64,000 nt of DNA, taken from Hygrophila difformis. Its lineage: Eukaryota; Streptophyta; Magnoliopsida; Lamiales; Acanthaceae. Shown here piece after piece: positions 46,542-57,700 of this stretch. Made by a program: the position numbers and the translations under genes. How positions within the stretch are numbered: the first letter of the stretch is position 1; each line of letters starts with the position of its first letter. The stretch spans positions 14,481,974 to 14,545,973 of the forward strand of contig JAOANR010000006.1 in NCBI GenBank assembly GCA_030278955.1, in the 5' to 3' direction. The notes under the pieces were generated by a model. It ran no database searches, had not been told where the DNA came from, and saw nothing but the letters and a program-made list of their open reading frames with translations.

Positions 46542-47193
46542 TAGGGGGTGAAAATAGGCTATAGGCCAAGCCAGGGTTAGGTTTGAACGGCCTATGCCTA
46601 TGTCGATTTAAGGCCCAAGATAGAAATATCTTATAAGCCTAAGCATGGCCTATTAAAATTAAACAGTCCAGCTTTTACGCTTTTTAAAAGTCTGATTAAG
46701 TCTATTTTAAAAGTTTGATTATGTCCGGATGTAATCATAAGTTTAGCAGACATAAGTTTGTGCACTTTGGTAAGTCTTCATCCATGAGTATTTACATACG
46801 GGGAAAGACTTGAAAATATTTTAAAAACCTATATAAAATTAAATTAATAATTTTTTCACATAAAATAACAACAATTATAGCACATATTTATATGCAGTAA
46901 ACATAAACATACTAATAATAATGATAACTATGCACACCCGATCATCGAGGGATCAGTCTTGGGTCCAATTAGTCTAGAGATACCCTGATATTCACATAAA
47001 AAATAATGATAACTATGCCGATATGTAGGCCTAATATGTTTTTTTTATAAAGTTTGGCTGGATCTATTTAGCTAAATACACTTTCAGAAAAATCTAAGCC
47101 TAGCCTATTTATAAAAAAAATTTGGTCTGACATGGTCTCAGGTAGACTGGGCCATAGACATCTGTCGGGTAGCTTGGCCTATTCCCATCCATA
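46542..47193. mobile_element. hAT-like element (652 bp)
   Basis: Near-identical 8-bp duplication ACCTCATG / ACTTCATG (46534-46541, 47194-47201). Imperfect TIRs: TAGGGGGTGAAAATAGGCTA versus the inverse of GGCCTATTCCCATCCATA. 'taggccaagcc' and 'agcttggccta' words recur. Non-coding. Confidence 0.6.
46934..47001 (+). mobile_element. Small retroposed fragment (68 bp)
   Basis: Bounded by exact 17-bp repeats AATAATGATAACTATGC (46917-46933, 47002-47018) and ends in a short A run. Long TSD plus A-tail suggest LINE-machinery retroposition of an unidentified 3' fragment, nested in the hAT-like element. Confidence 0.6.
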
Positions 47194-47283
47194 ACTTCAT
47201 GTAATCAAAAAAAATTATATTTTCATTTTACAAACTCATATAAGTTCAACACCAATGCGCATATAAGTTTAACATCCCGTGCG

Positions 47284-47713
47284 CAGTGGTGGAAGCAGAG
47301 TGTCTGGAGCCGGGGGGGAGGATTCGACTAAAAATTTTTGCCTTATTTCATCTTTACTTTAAATTCTATAGAATAACTATCAATTGATTTCATCTTTTTG
47401 GATTGTTAATGACGTCACTCTCTCTATCTAACTCTACCCGAGCTTATATATTTTAAAAAGCTCACTAACAAAGAAATATGTTGCATTTTTTTCGTCTTCT
47501 TCCCCGTAAATTACCGAAAAATGATCTCTAATATAATTAAATTTACACGACTGTATAAAATATTAATGCCAATGTTTGAGTTTGAGGGCGTGTAATTATA
47601 TAAAAAGAATTTCTGATATAGCTAAAATAAACATAACTATATAAAAATTAATAGACAAATTTCGAACTCGGGAGGGCGGCGGCCCCCAAGCCCCCATGTT
47701 GGTTCCGCCACTG
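47284..47713. mobile_element. hAT-like MITE (430 bp)
   Basis: TIR CAGTGGTGGAAGCA versus inverse of ggttccgccactg, with near-identical 8-bp TSD CCCGTGCG / CCCATGCG (47276-47283, 47714-47721). No coding sequence. Confidence 0.7.
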
Positions 47714-47749
47714 CCCATGCGCAGCGGGCGAAAAAATCTAGTATATATA

Positions 47750-48009
47750 CTCCCTCCGTTTTCTAAAAGTTGAAACGGACCCACAGTGCATACAGTCCAA
47801 TACACATTTTAAACCATTAATAACTCAAGATCGGTATAAGTAAAAATTCTAAAAGTTGGATATTTAAAAACTACTCGATGAGACGAATCTAATAAGATCC
47901 CACTTGACTATATTTTAACTTGTGTAACTATGATAAAACTTTAAGTCAAAGGGCGTGTGTAAACAGTACTCAATTTTCAAATGTCACAATATTTAAAAAA
48001 CAGAGGGAG
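47750..48009. mobile_element. Stowaway-like MITE, 'CTCCGTTTT' subfamily
   Basis: CTCCCTCCGTTTTCTAAAAG and its inverse (aaaaaacagagggag) flanked by TA; shares 'acggacccacagtgcatac' with the copy at 49124. Confidence 0.8.
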
Positions 48010-48180
48010 TATATTTAAAATAGATATCTTATATTATTAAATATATATATATATCGATATTATATATTATTAAATATATATATATATATATCGATATTAT
48101 ATATATCGATATATATTTAAAATAGATATCTATTTTAAAGATATATATGTATCGATATTATATGAGCACTATGTAAGCTT
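48010..48180. repeat. AT / ATCGAT palindromic low-complexity DNA
   Basis: Runs of (AT)n broken by repeated 'atcgat' and 'agatatct' palindromes. Confidence 0.75.
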
Positions 48181-48283
48181 ATTATGTGGTGTAGTATTAT
48201 TTTGTATATTTACCATTAAATTATGTATATATACTCCTTGAATGCATATATCGTAATAATTTCTCAATATTAGTATATTACTA

Positions 48284-48542
48284 GCTCTGTTTTTATATAA
48301 ATGTAACATTTGCATAATTATTACTATTTATTGAGTAACGTTGATTCAATTTTTTAATACAGTTATATAAGATAAAACATAGTCAAATAAGATATTGTTT
48401 GATTCGTCTAATCGCGTAGTTTTACAATATCAAATTTTTATAATTTTTTACTTATATACAATTTGAGATATTAAACGTTAAAAATATGCATTGCATTCGT
48501 GAAATACAGGAATGTTATATTTTTTTTTTAAAACGGAGGGAG
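48284..48542. mobile_element. Stowaway-like MITE
   Basis: Left end GCTCTGTTTTTATATAAATG after TA, right end AAAACGGAGGGAG before TA; family blocks inverted relative to 47750. Confidence 0.7.
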
Positions 48543-48544
48543 TA

Positions 48545-49121
48545 ATATAATAATCAATAAAACACTGATCACTGCATACTTTTATAAGAGAAGATGAAGA
48601 TGCGAAAATATGATAATGAATATAGTTGTGCAATCATAATGAGTAGAAAACATGGCATTAATTTTGGTCCCACGAAGTTGATTTTTCTCGTCATGTACCC
48701 ACTTGAGTTCGGCTGTCTGCAACTCTGCATTCTACAGTACTAGTAATTTGCAAACGCTAATGAATACCCCCGTGAATTTCAAATTTTCGATTTGTTTTTG
48801 GAAATTGCAAAGAGGACAAAAGGAACGTGACAGTGTATGGAATTATGGAGGGGAGTAAATCGTGGAGCCCACTCTTGTTATATCCAAACCGTACGTGTGT
48901 GCTCCTTTTGACATCGACGGTGAGGATTTGATACATACGCACCTATCACCATTCCTTATCCCGTCGTGGCCGTAACGTGATGTTAATAATTTAAATTCTA
49001 ATAGGATGTAATTCTTTAATTAATTCATTATATACAGTAATATTTTGATTTGGATAGGGTGCTTGATGATATTTTTATTTTAGAAGGTTTAGTGCGCGGC
49101 TATGTACGGCAGGTTATGAGG
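48545..49121. other. Unassigned intergenic DNA
   Basis: No gene recognised; a 61-codon frame on the minus strand (48757-48942) has no recognised domain. Confidence 0.35.
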
Positions 49122-49123
49122 TA

Positions 49124-49382
49124 CTTCCTCCGTTTTTTAAAGATAGCTACGGACCCACTCAGCACGCAATCCAATGCACATTTTAAACCATTAATAATTC
49201 AAATTCGGTACATGTAAAAATTCTAAAAGTTCGATATTTAAAATCTACAAGACAAGACGAATCTAACAAGATCACACTTGGCTATATTTTAACCTGTATA
49301 ACCATGAGAAAACTTTAAGTCAAAGTATATAAGTGAACAGTACCCATTAGTCAACAGTAGCTAACAAAAAAAACGGAGGGAG
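49124..49382. mobile_element. Stowaway-like MITE, 'CTCCGTTTT' subfamily
   Basis: CTTCCTCCGTTTTTTAAAG and AAAAAACGGAGGGAG with TA on both sides; interior collinear with 47750-48009. Confidence 0.8.
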
Positions 49383-49499
49383 TACTATATACTAAGTACT
49401 TTATTAAAGTATCTTACCTATATAAAAAAATATTCAGCACATACAAAATATTAATTCAGTACATCAATGCCTAAATCAAATTTGTAATATGTGTAGGTT

Positions 49500-49925
49500 A
49501 GGGATCTGATATGCACGTAGCTTTTAAGAGCTTTTGGTAACTTTAGCTTTTATTTCAAAACAAAAGTCCTGTTCTGCACACTAGCTTTTGGGAGCATTTG
49601 CGAGCTTTTGGAAGCTTCTTTTTAGAAGCTATTTGTAGTAGCGAAAATAAGCTAGGAGCTTATTTTTTTAGCAATCACAATTTTAACCAAATAACCAACA
49701 CACTACCCAATACTCTACATAAATATTTGTCCTTTCATGTCATTTATACATTTTTTCACAGCTACAACTAGTTGTACAAAACACTTAAATAGAACTGACA
49801 GCTACAACTCCCACAGCTCCTTACAGCTCCAGCTCCCTACAGCTCCAACTTGCAGCTATAGCTGCAGAACCGACCTATGTCGTCATTCCTATCTAGGAAC
49901 AAAAATATATGCCCCTATGTAAAAA
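49500..49925. repeat. 'agcttttggag' / 'cagctac' inverted-repeat block, possible MITE
   Basis: Left half is rich in 'agcttttggaagctt', right half in 'acagctccaac' and 'agctacaac' words of opposite sense. Exact termini and target duplication not found. Confidence 0.35.
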
Positions 49926-50415
49926 AACAAGATAAAACATCGATTGGAATAATTATTTTGACGTCCACCAAAATTATAGATGATGTTTAACAAGCGCACA
50001 ACACACATATCACATATGACAACGAAATCGCTTTCATCAATAGTATATTCATAATTTTATACACCTTCTCAAAATTAAAATAATTTTTTAAAATTATTCT
50101 ATTGTACATAGAAAGTAACATAATACTACTTGTGGTAAAAATTTCAAAGTAGTGTAATAATTGTATATAGTAGTATTATACTGTAAGAAATTATGAATAG
50201 TGAGGTAATACTTACACATTTACAATGGGTTTGTATAGAGAATTAAACATTAAACTATAAATTTAAATAAACTTTAATAGTTTAGGTAATTCTTTAGTAG
50301 TGACAAGTAGACCCAAATCTCAGATATTTACTTAAGCTGTTAGAGCCCCATACTACTCAGGTTAACTATGTTTGGTTACTGTCTATGCATTTTGGATTGT
50401 GAGAAATATATTGTA
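49926..50415. other. AT-rich DNA, nothing recognised
   Basis: No domain-bearing frame or paired termini. Confidence 0.35.
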
Positions 50416-50418
50416 TTA

Positions 50419-50875
50419 TGGCCTGTTTGGATTTACTTTTGAAAAAAGCAGAAGCCAAAAGTAGAAGCAGAAATGAAAGCCAAATGCAAAAGAAGGTAAT
50501 TTGTGTTTGGATTGAATGTTTGAAAAACAGTTTTTTCTTTCAAAAGTATGGTGGGATGTATAAAAGTGAAAAGTGCTTTTGAAATGTGTTAATTACCAAA
50601 AATGATATGCTACTTATATAGGATAGTATATATTTATAGTGTAATTTAAATAAATTAGTAGGGGGTATTTATGACTCTGCACACATTACTAGGTGCTTTT
50701 GACTTCTGCTTTTTGAAAAAACACCCCTTGGGCTGCTTCTCTCATAAGTACTTTTGCAGCTTTTCGAGGTGTTTTTATTTTTTTAAAAAGCAAAACAAAC
50801 ACTACTTTTTCATTAAAAGTGCTTTTGACAGAAATAAAAGCCAAAAACACTTTAAAAAGCCATTCCAAATGCCTC
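50419..50875. mobile_element. Harbinger/Tourist-like MITE (457 bp)
   Basis: Termini TGGCCTGTTTGGATT and the inverse of ATTCCAAATGCCTC, with a TTA duplication (50416-50418, 50876-50878). Both halves contain 'aaaagcagaagccaaaag' words in opposite sense. A truncated relative is at 6633-6849. Confidence 0.65.
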
Positions 50876-50878
50876 TTA

Positions 50879-51506
50879 ATCAATTTAAAACGGAAGTAAT
50901 TGTTGTCTGGAGTAAAAAATGTTTGGATAAGCAATATCATATTATTTGATTATTATATTTTTAAAATATAAATAATTAGTTTTATTGCATATTTTGAAGC
51001 AGTGAAAATGATTGTTTGTGTTTTCCAAACATCACATAAATCTAACAACTTGGAATTTAATGATTCTAATAATGTAATGGCATTAGTAAGAAAATGGATA
51101 AAATTAAATGATGATGCCAATAATATTTGCGATGATTTAAAATGATAGTAATTGTTTTGTAACTTACTATTTTTTTCCCCTCAACCTTCATATTTTGAGT
51201 CAAGAATTTTGACCCAATGAGTCAAGTCCACATTCCCTTGTAACCTTGTGTATTAGGAGTAGTAAAATTTAAAATAAATTGAGTAACTACTAATATAATT
51301 ATCATTAATTTATTTATAGTAATAAATTAAGACTTTATTGTTTTCCTTTTTCTTTTCCGTTTTTAAACCGCCTTAATTATCATTACAACAAAAAATAATT
51401 TTTATTAATTTTTTTATTTAATAAAATATTAAAAGTTAGTTAAGGTCCGCAATTGCAAAAATCATGATAAAACCCCAAATTTTTACTCCATCCGTTCCTT
51501 AGATGA
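50879..51506. other. AT-rich DNA, nothing recognised
   Basis: No gene or paired termini seen. Confidence 0.35.
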
Positions 51507-51508
51507 TA

Positions 51509-52214
51509 CTCCCTCCGTCCCGCGAATTGCGGCTCGTTTCTTTTGGGCACGGTAATTTATGTGGTGGGGTGTGGTGAAATTTAGTGGTTAAAGTAATGTG
51601 GGTATTTGTATTTAAAATTTTAATGAATTTTGACTTTCTTTATTGTTTAACTTTAACAAAATATTATTATAATGATTTAATTAGAGAAAAATATTCAAGT
51701 GTGGTCTTGTTAGAATCGTCTAGACGTCTAGATTTAGAATATATAGTTTATATAATTTTTATTTGTACCAATTTTAAAATATGAGGAATTAAAGAAATAC
51801 AAGGGGCTTTGTGTAGAAAAATAAAAGTGTATTGGGAGTTGTGCAGAATAGTAAAAGTGATTACTTTTAATGGGATTTAGAAACCATTAAAGCTTCGTTT
51901 GGTAAATAAATAGACTTTAGAGTTTAGAGTTTGGTTTCAAAGATTAGAGTTTGGCTTCAGAGATTAGAGTTCCCAAAACCACGATTTGTGGAGAAAATCA
52001 GCGATTCCAAATTTTGTATTTCCGGGAAAACAAACAGATATGAATTTATTAGAGTTGGGAATGGACTTTTAGCGTTTGGATTGCTTATTCCAAACGGGGC
52101 CTAATATTCTAATCATATTTATATTAATTAAATTTATCTAAAAAGGGAAAGTGACCACAATTCGTGGGACAGCCAAAAGAGGAATACGAGCTACAATTCG
52201 TGGGACGGAGGGAG
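51509..52214. mobile_element. Long Stowaway-like MITE carrying a nested MITE
   Basis: Inverted termini CTCCCTCCGTCCCGCGAATT and AATTCGTGGGACGGAGGGAG flanked by TA (51507-51508, 52215-52216). It is the inverted relative of 7189-7672. Without the 211-bp nested insert it is about 495 bp. Confidence 0.8.
51891..52101. mobile_element. Tourist-like MITE nested in the Stowaway element
   Basis: Termini agCTTCGTTTGG / CCAAACGGGGCC with a TAA duplication (51888-51890, 52102-52104). The related element at 7189-7672 shows the uninterrupted site (accattaagattctaatc in its reverse complement), confirming the insertion borders. Confidence 0.75.
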
Positions 52215-52216
52215 TA

Positions 52217-52480
52217 ATTTAGTAAAAATTATACATATCAAGGAATATCATTATTATTATTATTATTTAATTTTTCAATTTTATTTCTATTTTATAAAAA
52301 ATAAAATTAAAGTAGAGAGATAGTGCATATAGGAGTGTTATTTATGAAAGAATAAAAGTAATATTAAAAAAATATGATATAAATATAAAAATGATAATTA
52401 TTTAAAATATTTTTTTGTTTCTAAAAAACAAGTAAAAATGACGGGAAATTAAAGAAAAACCCACCAAAATTTTCGAAGTT
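52217..52480. other. AT-rich DNA left of the viral insertion
   Basis: Nothing recognised apart from an (ATT)n run near 52245. Confidence 0.35.
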
Positions 52481-52483
52481 TAA

Positions 52484-52563
52484 GATAGGTACCCAATTGA
52501 ATTTTTCTTTAAGATAGGTACCCAATAGTTTTATTTCATTTAAGAATGGTACCTAATAACCAA
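52484..52563. repeat. Spaced GGTACC repeats at the left viral border
   Basis: Three copies of 'taaga(t/a)aGGTACCCAAT / GGTACCTAAT' at uneven spacing. A looser pair (GGTACCCAAC, GGTACTAAAC) occurs at the right border, 63240-63310. Confidence 0.6.
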
Positions 52564-52628
52564 AACTATAAAATGAGTTTAACACTTCTCTAAAAAAGTG
52601 CCCAAAAAACACACCCCCTCTAAAAATT

Positions 52629-52640
52629 TGGTATCAGAGC
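52629..52640 (+). promoter_or_regulatory. Viral primer-binding site (tRNA-Met)
   Basis: TGGTATCAGAGC, the conserved caulimovirid minus-strand primer site (map position 1 by convention). A TATAAAA sits at 52567-52573, too close upstream to be the main pregenomic promoter. Confidence 0.85.
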
Positions 52641-52662
52641 ATAAGTTGCGATTTTAGGGCTT

Positions 52663-52917
52663 ATGGCTAATGACGGATTAAAAGATAATTAAAACACAAT
52701 TAAATTAAATGAAAATATTAAATATGAAAAATTCTTAATAATTGACATAGAAAAGAAAAAATTATTCAAAAACCAAACTAAAGATTGTAAGATCTGTAAA
52801 CAAAATAAAATAAAAATTAAAAAAGTAAAACTCAAGAAAAATAAAACCTTTGGAAATTATTGCAAACTAATCATAAGGTTAGAAGCTTTAAGACAACACT
52901 TAAAAACTCATGAATAA
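52663..52917 (+). pseudogene. Viral small ORF0, interrupted
   Basis: ATG 52663 opens a phase with a TAA at 52690-52692, then stays open to TAA 52915-52917, where it overlaps the ATG of ORF A (52910) by 8 nt in the ATGA style used by the other frames. That linkage is why I regard it as a real viral frame. The product is basic, with a CxxC pair ('CKICK') and a C-terminal 'HLKTH'. The stop may be a mutation, or translation may begin at a non-AUG codon downstream as in tungro/badnavirus first frames. Function unknown. Confidence 0.45.
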
Positions 52918-53311
52918 AATATTAACAAACAAAAACATGGATATACAAAGAAGTCTTCAATCAATTGAAGCAAAACTGGATAAGTTAGAATTATTAGAAA
53001 AACAAAATAATACAAATCTTAAAGTTATATTAGAAAACCAAACGTACTTATCAACCCAATATAATAAATCATCCAGTGGAATGAAAAACTTATCTAAAAC
53101 CATAACAACACTTCAATATGAAAGTTCCAAACTAGTTAATAATGTCCCAAATCCAAGAAAAATCATTAACCATAGTGAGGAATTAAAACAACTACAAGAT
53201 AAAGTTGAAAAACTTGATAAAGAAATAAAGGAAATTAAAAACATTGTTGAAAACAATATTGAGAATGTAAATGAAATGTGTAACAAAATCATAAAAATCA
53301 TTAAAGGATAA
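52910..53311 (+). CDS. Viral ORF A, 133-residue coiled-coil protein
   Basis: Intact. The N-terminal third has heptad-like leucines ('SLQSIEAKLDKLELLEKQN') and the C-terminal third is Lys/Glu-rich with repeated hydrophobic spacing ('LKQLQDKVEKLDKEIKEI'). It is linked to ORF B by TAATG (stop and start overlap), a layout typical of badna- and tungrovirus small frames, translated by leaky scanning or reinitiation. It could correspond to a virion-associated or insect-transmission-type small protein; I cannot tell which. Confidence 0.65.
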   Translation: MNKILTNKNMDIQRSLQSIEAKLDKLELLEKQNNTNLKVILENQTYLSTQYNKSSSGMKNLSKTITTLQYESSKLVNNVPNPRKIINHSEELKQLQDKVEKLDKEIKEIKNIVENNIENVNEMCNKIIKIIKG

Positions 53312-53790
53312 TGGAAATAGCCTTGAAAGAAGTTAAAGAAACAATAGAAAACTTTAAACAAGAAATTAATAATAAATTTAAAGAATTAAACAAAGAATTA
53401 GTAGAAGTAAAACTAAATGTTAATAATCTTCATAAGAAGATTGGCGAAATAACAGATTATAATAGAACAAATAATACAAATATTAGTCTAATTGACAAGA
53501 AAATAAAAGAGCTTGTAACAACTGAAATACTAAAGAAAAAAATTGATGATGTACATGTTCAAATGGAAAACATGAAAAAATATCAAGACCCTGCATTAAG
53601 AATAGCCATTGAAAGCATAGATGAAAAACTTGAAAGAATACAAGCTGTTAGAATACCTGAAGATAATACAATAAAACAACTGGCTGAACAAATTGCAAAA
53701 TTACCTGCAGAAGCTAGAAGGAAAACTAAACCACAAGAGAAACTAAATTTTTGGGTTGTAAAACCAGACGAAAAATATTTGCAAAAATGA
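53311..53790 (+). CDS. Viral ORF B, 159-residue coiled-coil protein
   Basis: Intact, starting at the TAATG overlap with ORF A. It is a long coiled coil ('KEVKETIENFKQEINNKFKE', 'VKLNVNNLHKKI'), then a Pro-containing tail with basic residues ('EARRKTKPQEK'). Caulimovirid virion-associated proteins combine an N-terminal coiled coil with a basic, nucleic-acid-binding C-terminus, so this is the best candidate for that role, by architecture only. It overlaps the movement-protein ATG (53787) by 4 nt in an ATGA. Confidence 0.6.
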   Translation: MEIALKEVKETIENFKQEINNKFKELNKELVEVKLNVNNLHKKIGEITDYNRTNNTNISLIDKKIKELVTTEILKKKIDDVHVQMENMKKYQDPALRIAIESIDEKLERIQAVRIPEDNTIKQLAEQIAKLPAEARRKTKPQEKLNFWVVKPDEKYLQK

Positions 53791-54752
53791 GTAGGAGATC
53801 ATTTTCTCTTACTAATGAATCCAAAAACAGTCCAGTAGAAAGAAGTAATTCTCAAAGAATTGAAAGCTCAAACTTTGAAAAAACCTTAATAGATAGAATG
53901 TTTAGAGAAAAAACCAAACTTGAAGAAGGGCCAACAATAATTGAAGAAATAATTGACCCTGATATTGAATTTGAAAACTTCAAGAAAAGAACATTAATCC
54001 AATTGGAACCAAGATTATTGTATGACCAAAGATTCCTTAATTGGAACACAGGTTATTACAAATATCATTATACGGAACCAATAAGCTGTTTAAAAGATGA
54101 CAAAAAATTAATAAAATTAATAAGCAATAATGAAGCAATTAGGCTTCAAAGACAAGGACAAAAATACATGCACATGGGATTAATCTCCATAGGAGTAAAA
54201 GGTTTAACTAGAAAAAACTTAGGAACTAAAGTCCTAATGACTGTTCTAGATACAAGGTGGACTAATCCAACCCAAGCTATCATAGGGTTAATGGAAATTG
54301 ATATGAACCCTAATGTGGGAGTATGTTATTTGGCACCAGATTATATGATACAAATAACAGATTTTATGAAGCATATCCAAATAGGAATTCAGACTGTAGG
54401 ATATGAAGAAATGGAAACTGGTCACAACCTAATGATATGTGTAGGCTTCTTAGGAAGAATAACAAACAATGGTCAAACCAGACATAAAACAAAAATTGAA
54501 ACTGTGGTAAGTATCATAGGAAGTGAAGGAGTAAAAATGATAGGACCAACTGAAATATCATCAGAAGAAAATGCTGGGAAAAATTGGGATCTATCAAAAT
54601 TCTTTGAAAAACCAAATGTTAAAAACTTAACTCCAAAAAATGTAGATTACTTCATAAACTCCAGAGGAGAAACGTCAGTAAGATTTAATGATTATGAAAC
54701 TGCAAAAAGACCAATAGATTTTACAGAAGAAGAAGGTCAGGAAAATGAATAG
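53787..54752 (+). CDS. Viral movement protein
   Basis: The start chosen is ATG 53787, in ATGA overlap with ORF B; the frame is open 36 nt upstream but that part overlaps ORF B. About 321 residues. Family features of caulimovirid 30K-type movement proteins: 'VLMTVLDTRW' with the conserved Asp at ~155, then 'AIIGLMEIDMNPNVG', 'YLAPDYMIQITDFMKHIQI' and 'GHNLMICVGFLGR'. These proteins form tubules through plasmodesmata for cell-to-cell spread. Separate from the polyprotein, unlike badnaviruses. The end overlaps the polyprotein ATG by 8 nt. Confidence 0.8.
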   Translation: MSRRSFSLTNESKNSPVERSNSQRIESSNFEKTLIDRMFREKTKLEEGPTIIEEIIDPDIEFENFKKRTLIQLEPRLLYDQRFLNWNTGYYKYHYTEPISCLKDDKKLIKLISNNEAIRLQRQGQKYMHMGLISIGVKGLTRKNLGTKVLMTVLDTRWTNPTQAIIGLMEIDMNPNVGVCYLAPDYMIQITDFMKHIQIGIQTVGYEEMETGHNLMICVGFLGRITNNGQTRHKTKIETVVSIIGSEGVKMIGPTEISSEENAGKNWDLSKFFEKPNVKNLTPKNVDYFINSRGETSVRFNDYETAKRPIDFTEEEGQENE

Positions 54753-57700
54753 ACAAATGAAAAGGTTTATCGTAGAAAAACCAGTAACAGATAACTTTGT
54801 AAAATATGAAGGAAAACATATATTCCACCCTAGTGAAGAAGAAGTGGAAAGAATTGCTAAAGACATTCAACATATTTGTTTAAAAACAAGAAAATTTGAA
54901 AACTTTAAGAAAGGAAAAATTCTAAATAAAAGAGAGTACCATGACAGGTATGAAAGAGTTTTCTCACAACATGTGCATTCTGCATTAACTAAAAAATTCA
55001 AAAACAAAGGAATATTACCTCACAATTGTCAAGATTGTAAAATTGATCTTGATAGAAGATATTCTGATAAGTTAAAACATATGATCCATTTAATAGAATG
55101 TTCAAAACATAGTGGATATTTTGAAAATTGGATAGAAAATTATGAAGAAATGATAAGAGAAATATCAAAACTAAATGAACAAAAACAAGAATTAAAGGAT
55201 AAAATGAAAAGAAAAAATAAAGAATGGAAGAATAATTTAGAAGATATTATTGAGAAAGAAGTACAGAAAAGATTACAAAAAATACAAATAAAAGAAGAAC
55301 AACAAGCAGATATAGAAGCTCACTTGTTCCTAAAGGAAAACTCATCAGAAGTAGGACAAAGTTCTGATAATACATTAATGGAACAATATATGGGAGACCA
55401 TATCTCCTTACATTCCGAGAAAACAAATAAAACAGCTAAAGAATTCATGAACAAAGATATTGTCATGAAAAATACAGGAGACAGTATAACAAGAGTCTCT
55501 GGAACTCCCTTTGCCCCATACCAAAGAGGGACTGAGTGGAGACCTGAAACTAATTATACTGGAAACAATTCTATACACTCAATCACACATGTTCATCCAG
55601 AATATCCTTATGGAAAGATACAACCTGGGATGATAACAAAACCTAGAGGAATTAGGCAACCCTTAGAAAGAGGATATTATCATAACCCAGCAATATTAGA
55701 AGTAACAAATGTAAGCCCTCAAGAATGGGGCTCAGTAATTGCAAAATGGAAAAACATAGTTGTAGCCGATTACATCAAAAACAAAAACGACTATAATGAT
55801 ACAGCTGAATCAATGTATGGATATCTTGAAACCTATTTAGGAGAATTCGCACAGTCAATGTGGGAAGTATTTAAAAGAGACTATCCAATGGATTATCAAG
55901 ACTTAATAGAAAGAGGACCAAATCCTTATAACTTTGTAAATAAAATATCAAGCCTAATAACGGGTGAAGATGGTAATTCAGGACATATAACAACACAAAT
56001 GGATGCCTTAATCCATCTAGACCAAATGCACCTAGATGACTTATATGGAACAGTAGACTTCTTAAATGAATATGTCTACTATACAGGCCTAGCAGGAGGT
56101 GCTTTTAACCAAGAGTTAGGTGAAAAATTATTTATGAAAATACCAAGACCAATTGGTCAAGAAATTCAAGATACATGGAATAAAATGGTTGAAAAGAATC
56201 CTCAACAATACACTATTAGTATGAGGGCTGTTCATGTGGTAAAAATATTAAAAGATAAGTGTACAAATATAATTGCACAAAAACAACTTAAGAAAACTGA
56301 TTATTCATTCTGTAAAAGGATATACACTCCTCAACGATATGGTAGACCGGAACCATTAAGGAAAAAACCCAAATTCATAACAAGAAAGAAGTATTTCATA
56401 AAACAATCAAATAGCAGAAAACCTTTCTTGAAACAAAAACATCATGTTAGAAAATATAATCCTAGCAGAAATTATACAAAGAAACTTGCTTGTTTCACAT
56501 GTGGTGATGAAAGCCATTTGGCAACAGCATGTCCTAAAAGAAAAAACCAACATTCTAGAGAGGCAATTCTTACAGAATGTATACAACAAGATATATTAGA
56601 TGTGGACTCAGATGTTTCTGAGACTGAAACAATATATAGTATAGTAACGGTAGAGGAAAATGTTATAGAAGAACAAGAGGATAATGATCCCTATGAATTG
56701 ATAAATATGCTTGCAAATGAAAACTCGTATAATGGTATCACATATAAAGAATATATGATGCCATATGAAACTGAATATATGATGAGAGAAATTAATGAAT
56801 GCGAAAACCATAATTGGCTTTTCAGGGTAGGCACTGATTCTACACCTTGTATAAAATGCTCTTATTATCCATCAAGGAAACTTAGAGCTAAATGTACAAT
56901 ATGTCACGTAGAAATATGCCAAATATGCTTGTTAAAGTATTATAAAATTAAATTCCCCGAAGAAATGCCAATAACAAAAATTGATGATAATTATACATTC
57001 ATCACAAAAAGAATAGATATAATTGAAAGAAAGCTTTTTGATTTACAAGGTATCATGAATCTTACAGAATTAAAAAATAGAATTGAAAACATAGAAGAAA
57101 TCTTAGAAGAATATAATATGTTAAGTTCTGAAAATACGGGAAATAAAGGAAAAGAAGTTCCTGAAGAAGAATCTAATAATGAACAAAATCTTAGTACGGA
57201 GTACATGTTAGCACAAAACCCTGAGTACATACCCGTGTGCCACGATCCTTCATCATTAACTACATTAAGGGTACCAATAATCTTTAAATTAAGAGAATTG
57301 GTATTTCGTACTAATGCAATAATCGATACAGGATGTACTAGAATAATAATAAATGAGAAACTTATCCCAGAACATCTACAGAAAAACTTAACAAAACCCA
57401 TTAAATCAGAATTAATGGATGGAAGAATATCATATACAACAAAACAACCTATTTCAGGTGGACAGATATTCTTTGAAACCAATTGTGGAATATCAGAACC
57501 CTATGGAGTTCCTGATAATTCATATATAAAAGACTTAGTAATAAATGCAGATGTAATCTTAGGATTACAATTCTTCTTACAAAATAATGGAGGATTATTT
57601 ATTACAAAAGATTATATCCAAATTGTTGAAAAAGCAACTTTGGCAATGTTTGCACCTAGTATTAGTAATGCGGGAACCAAGCTTTTAACAACATCAGAGT

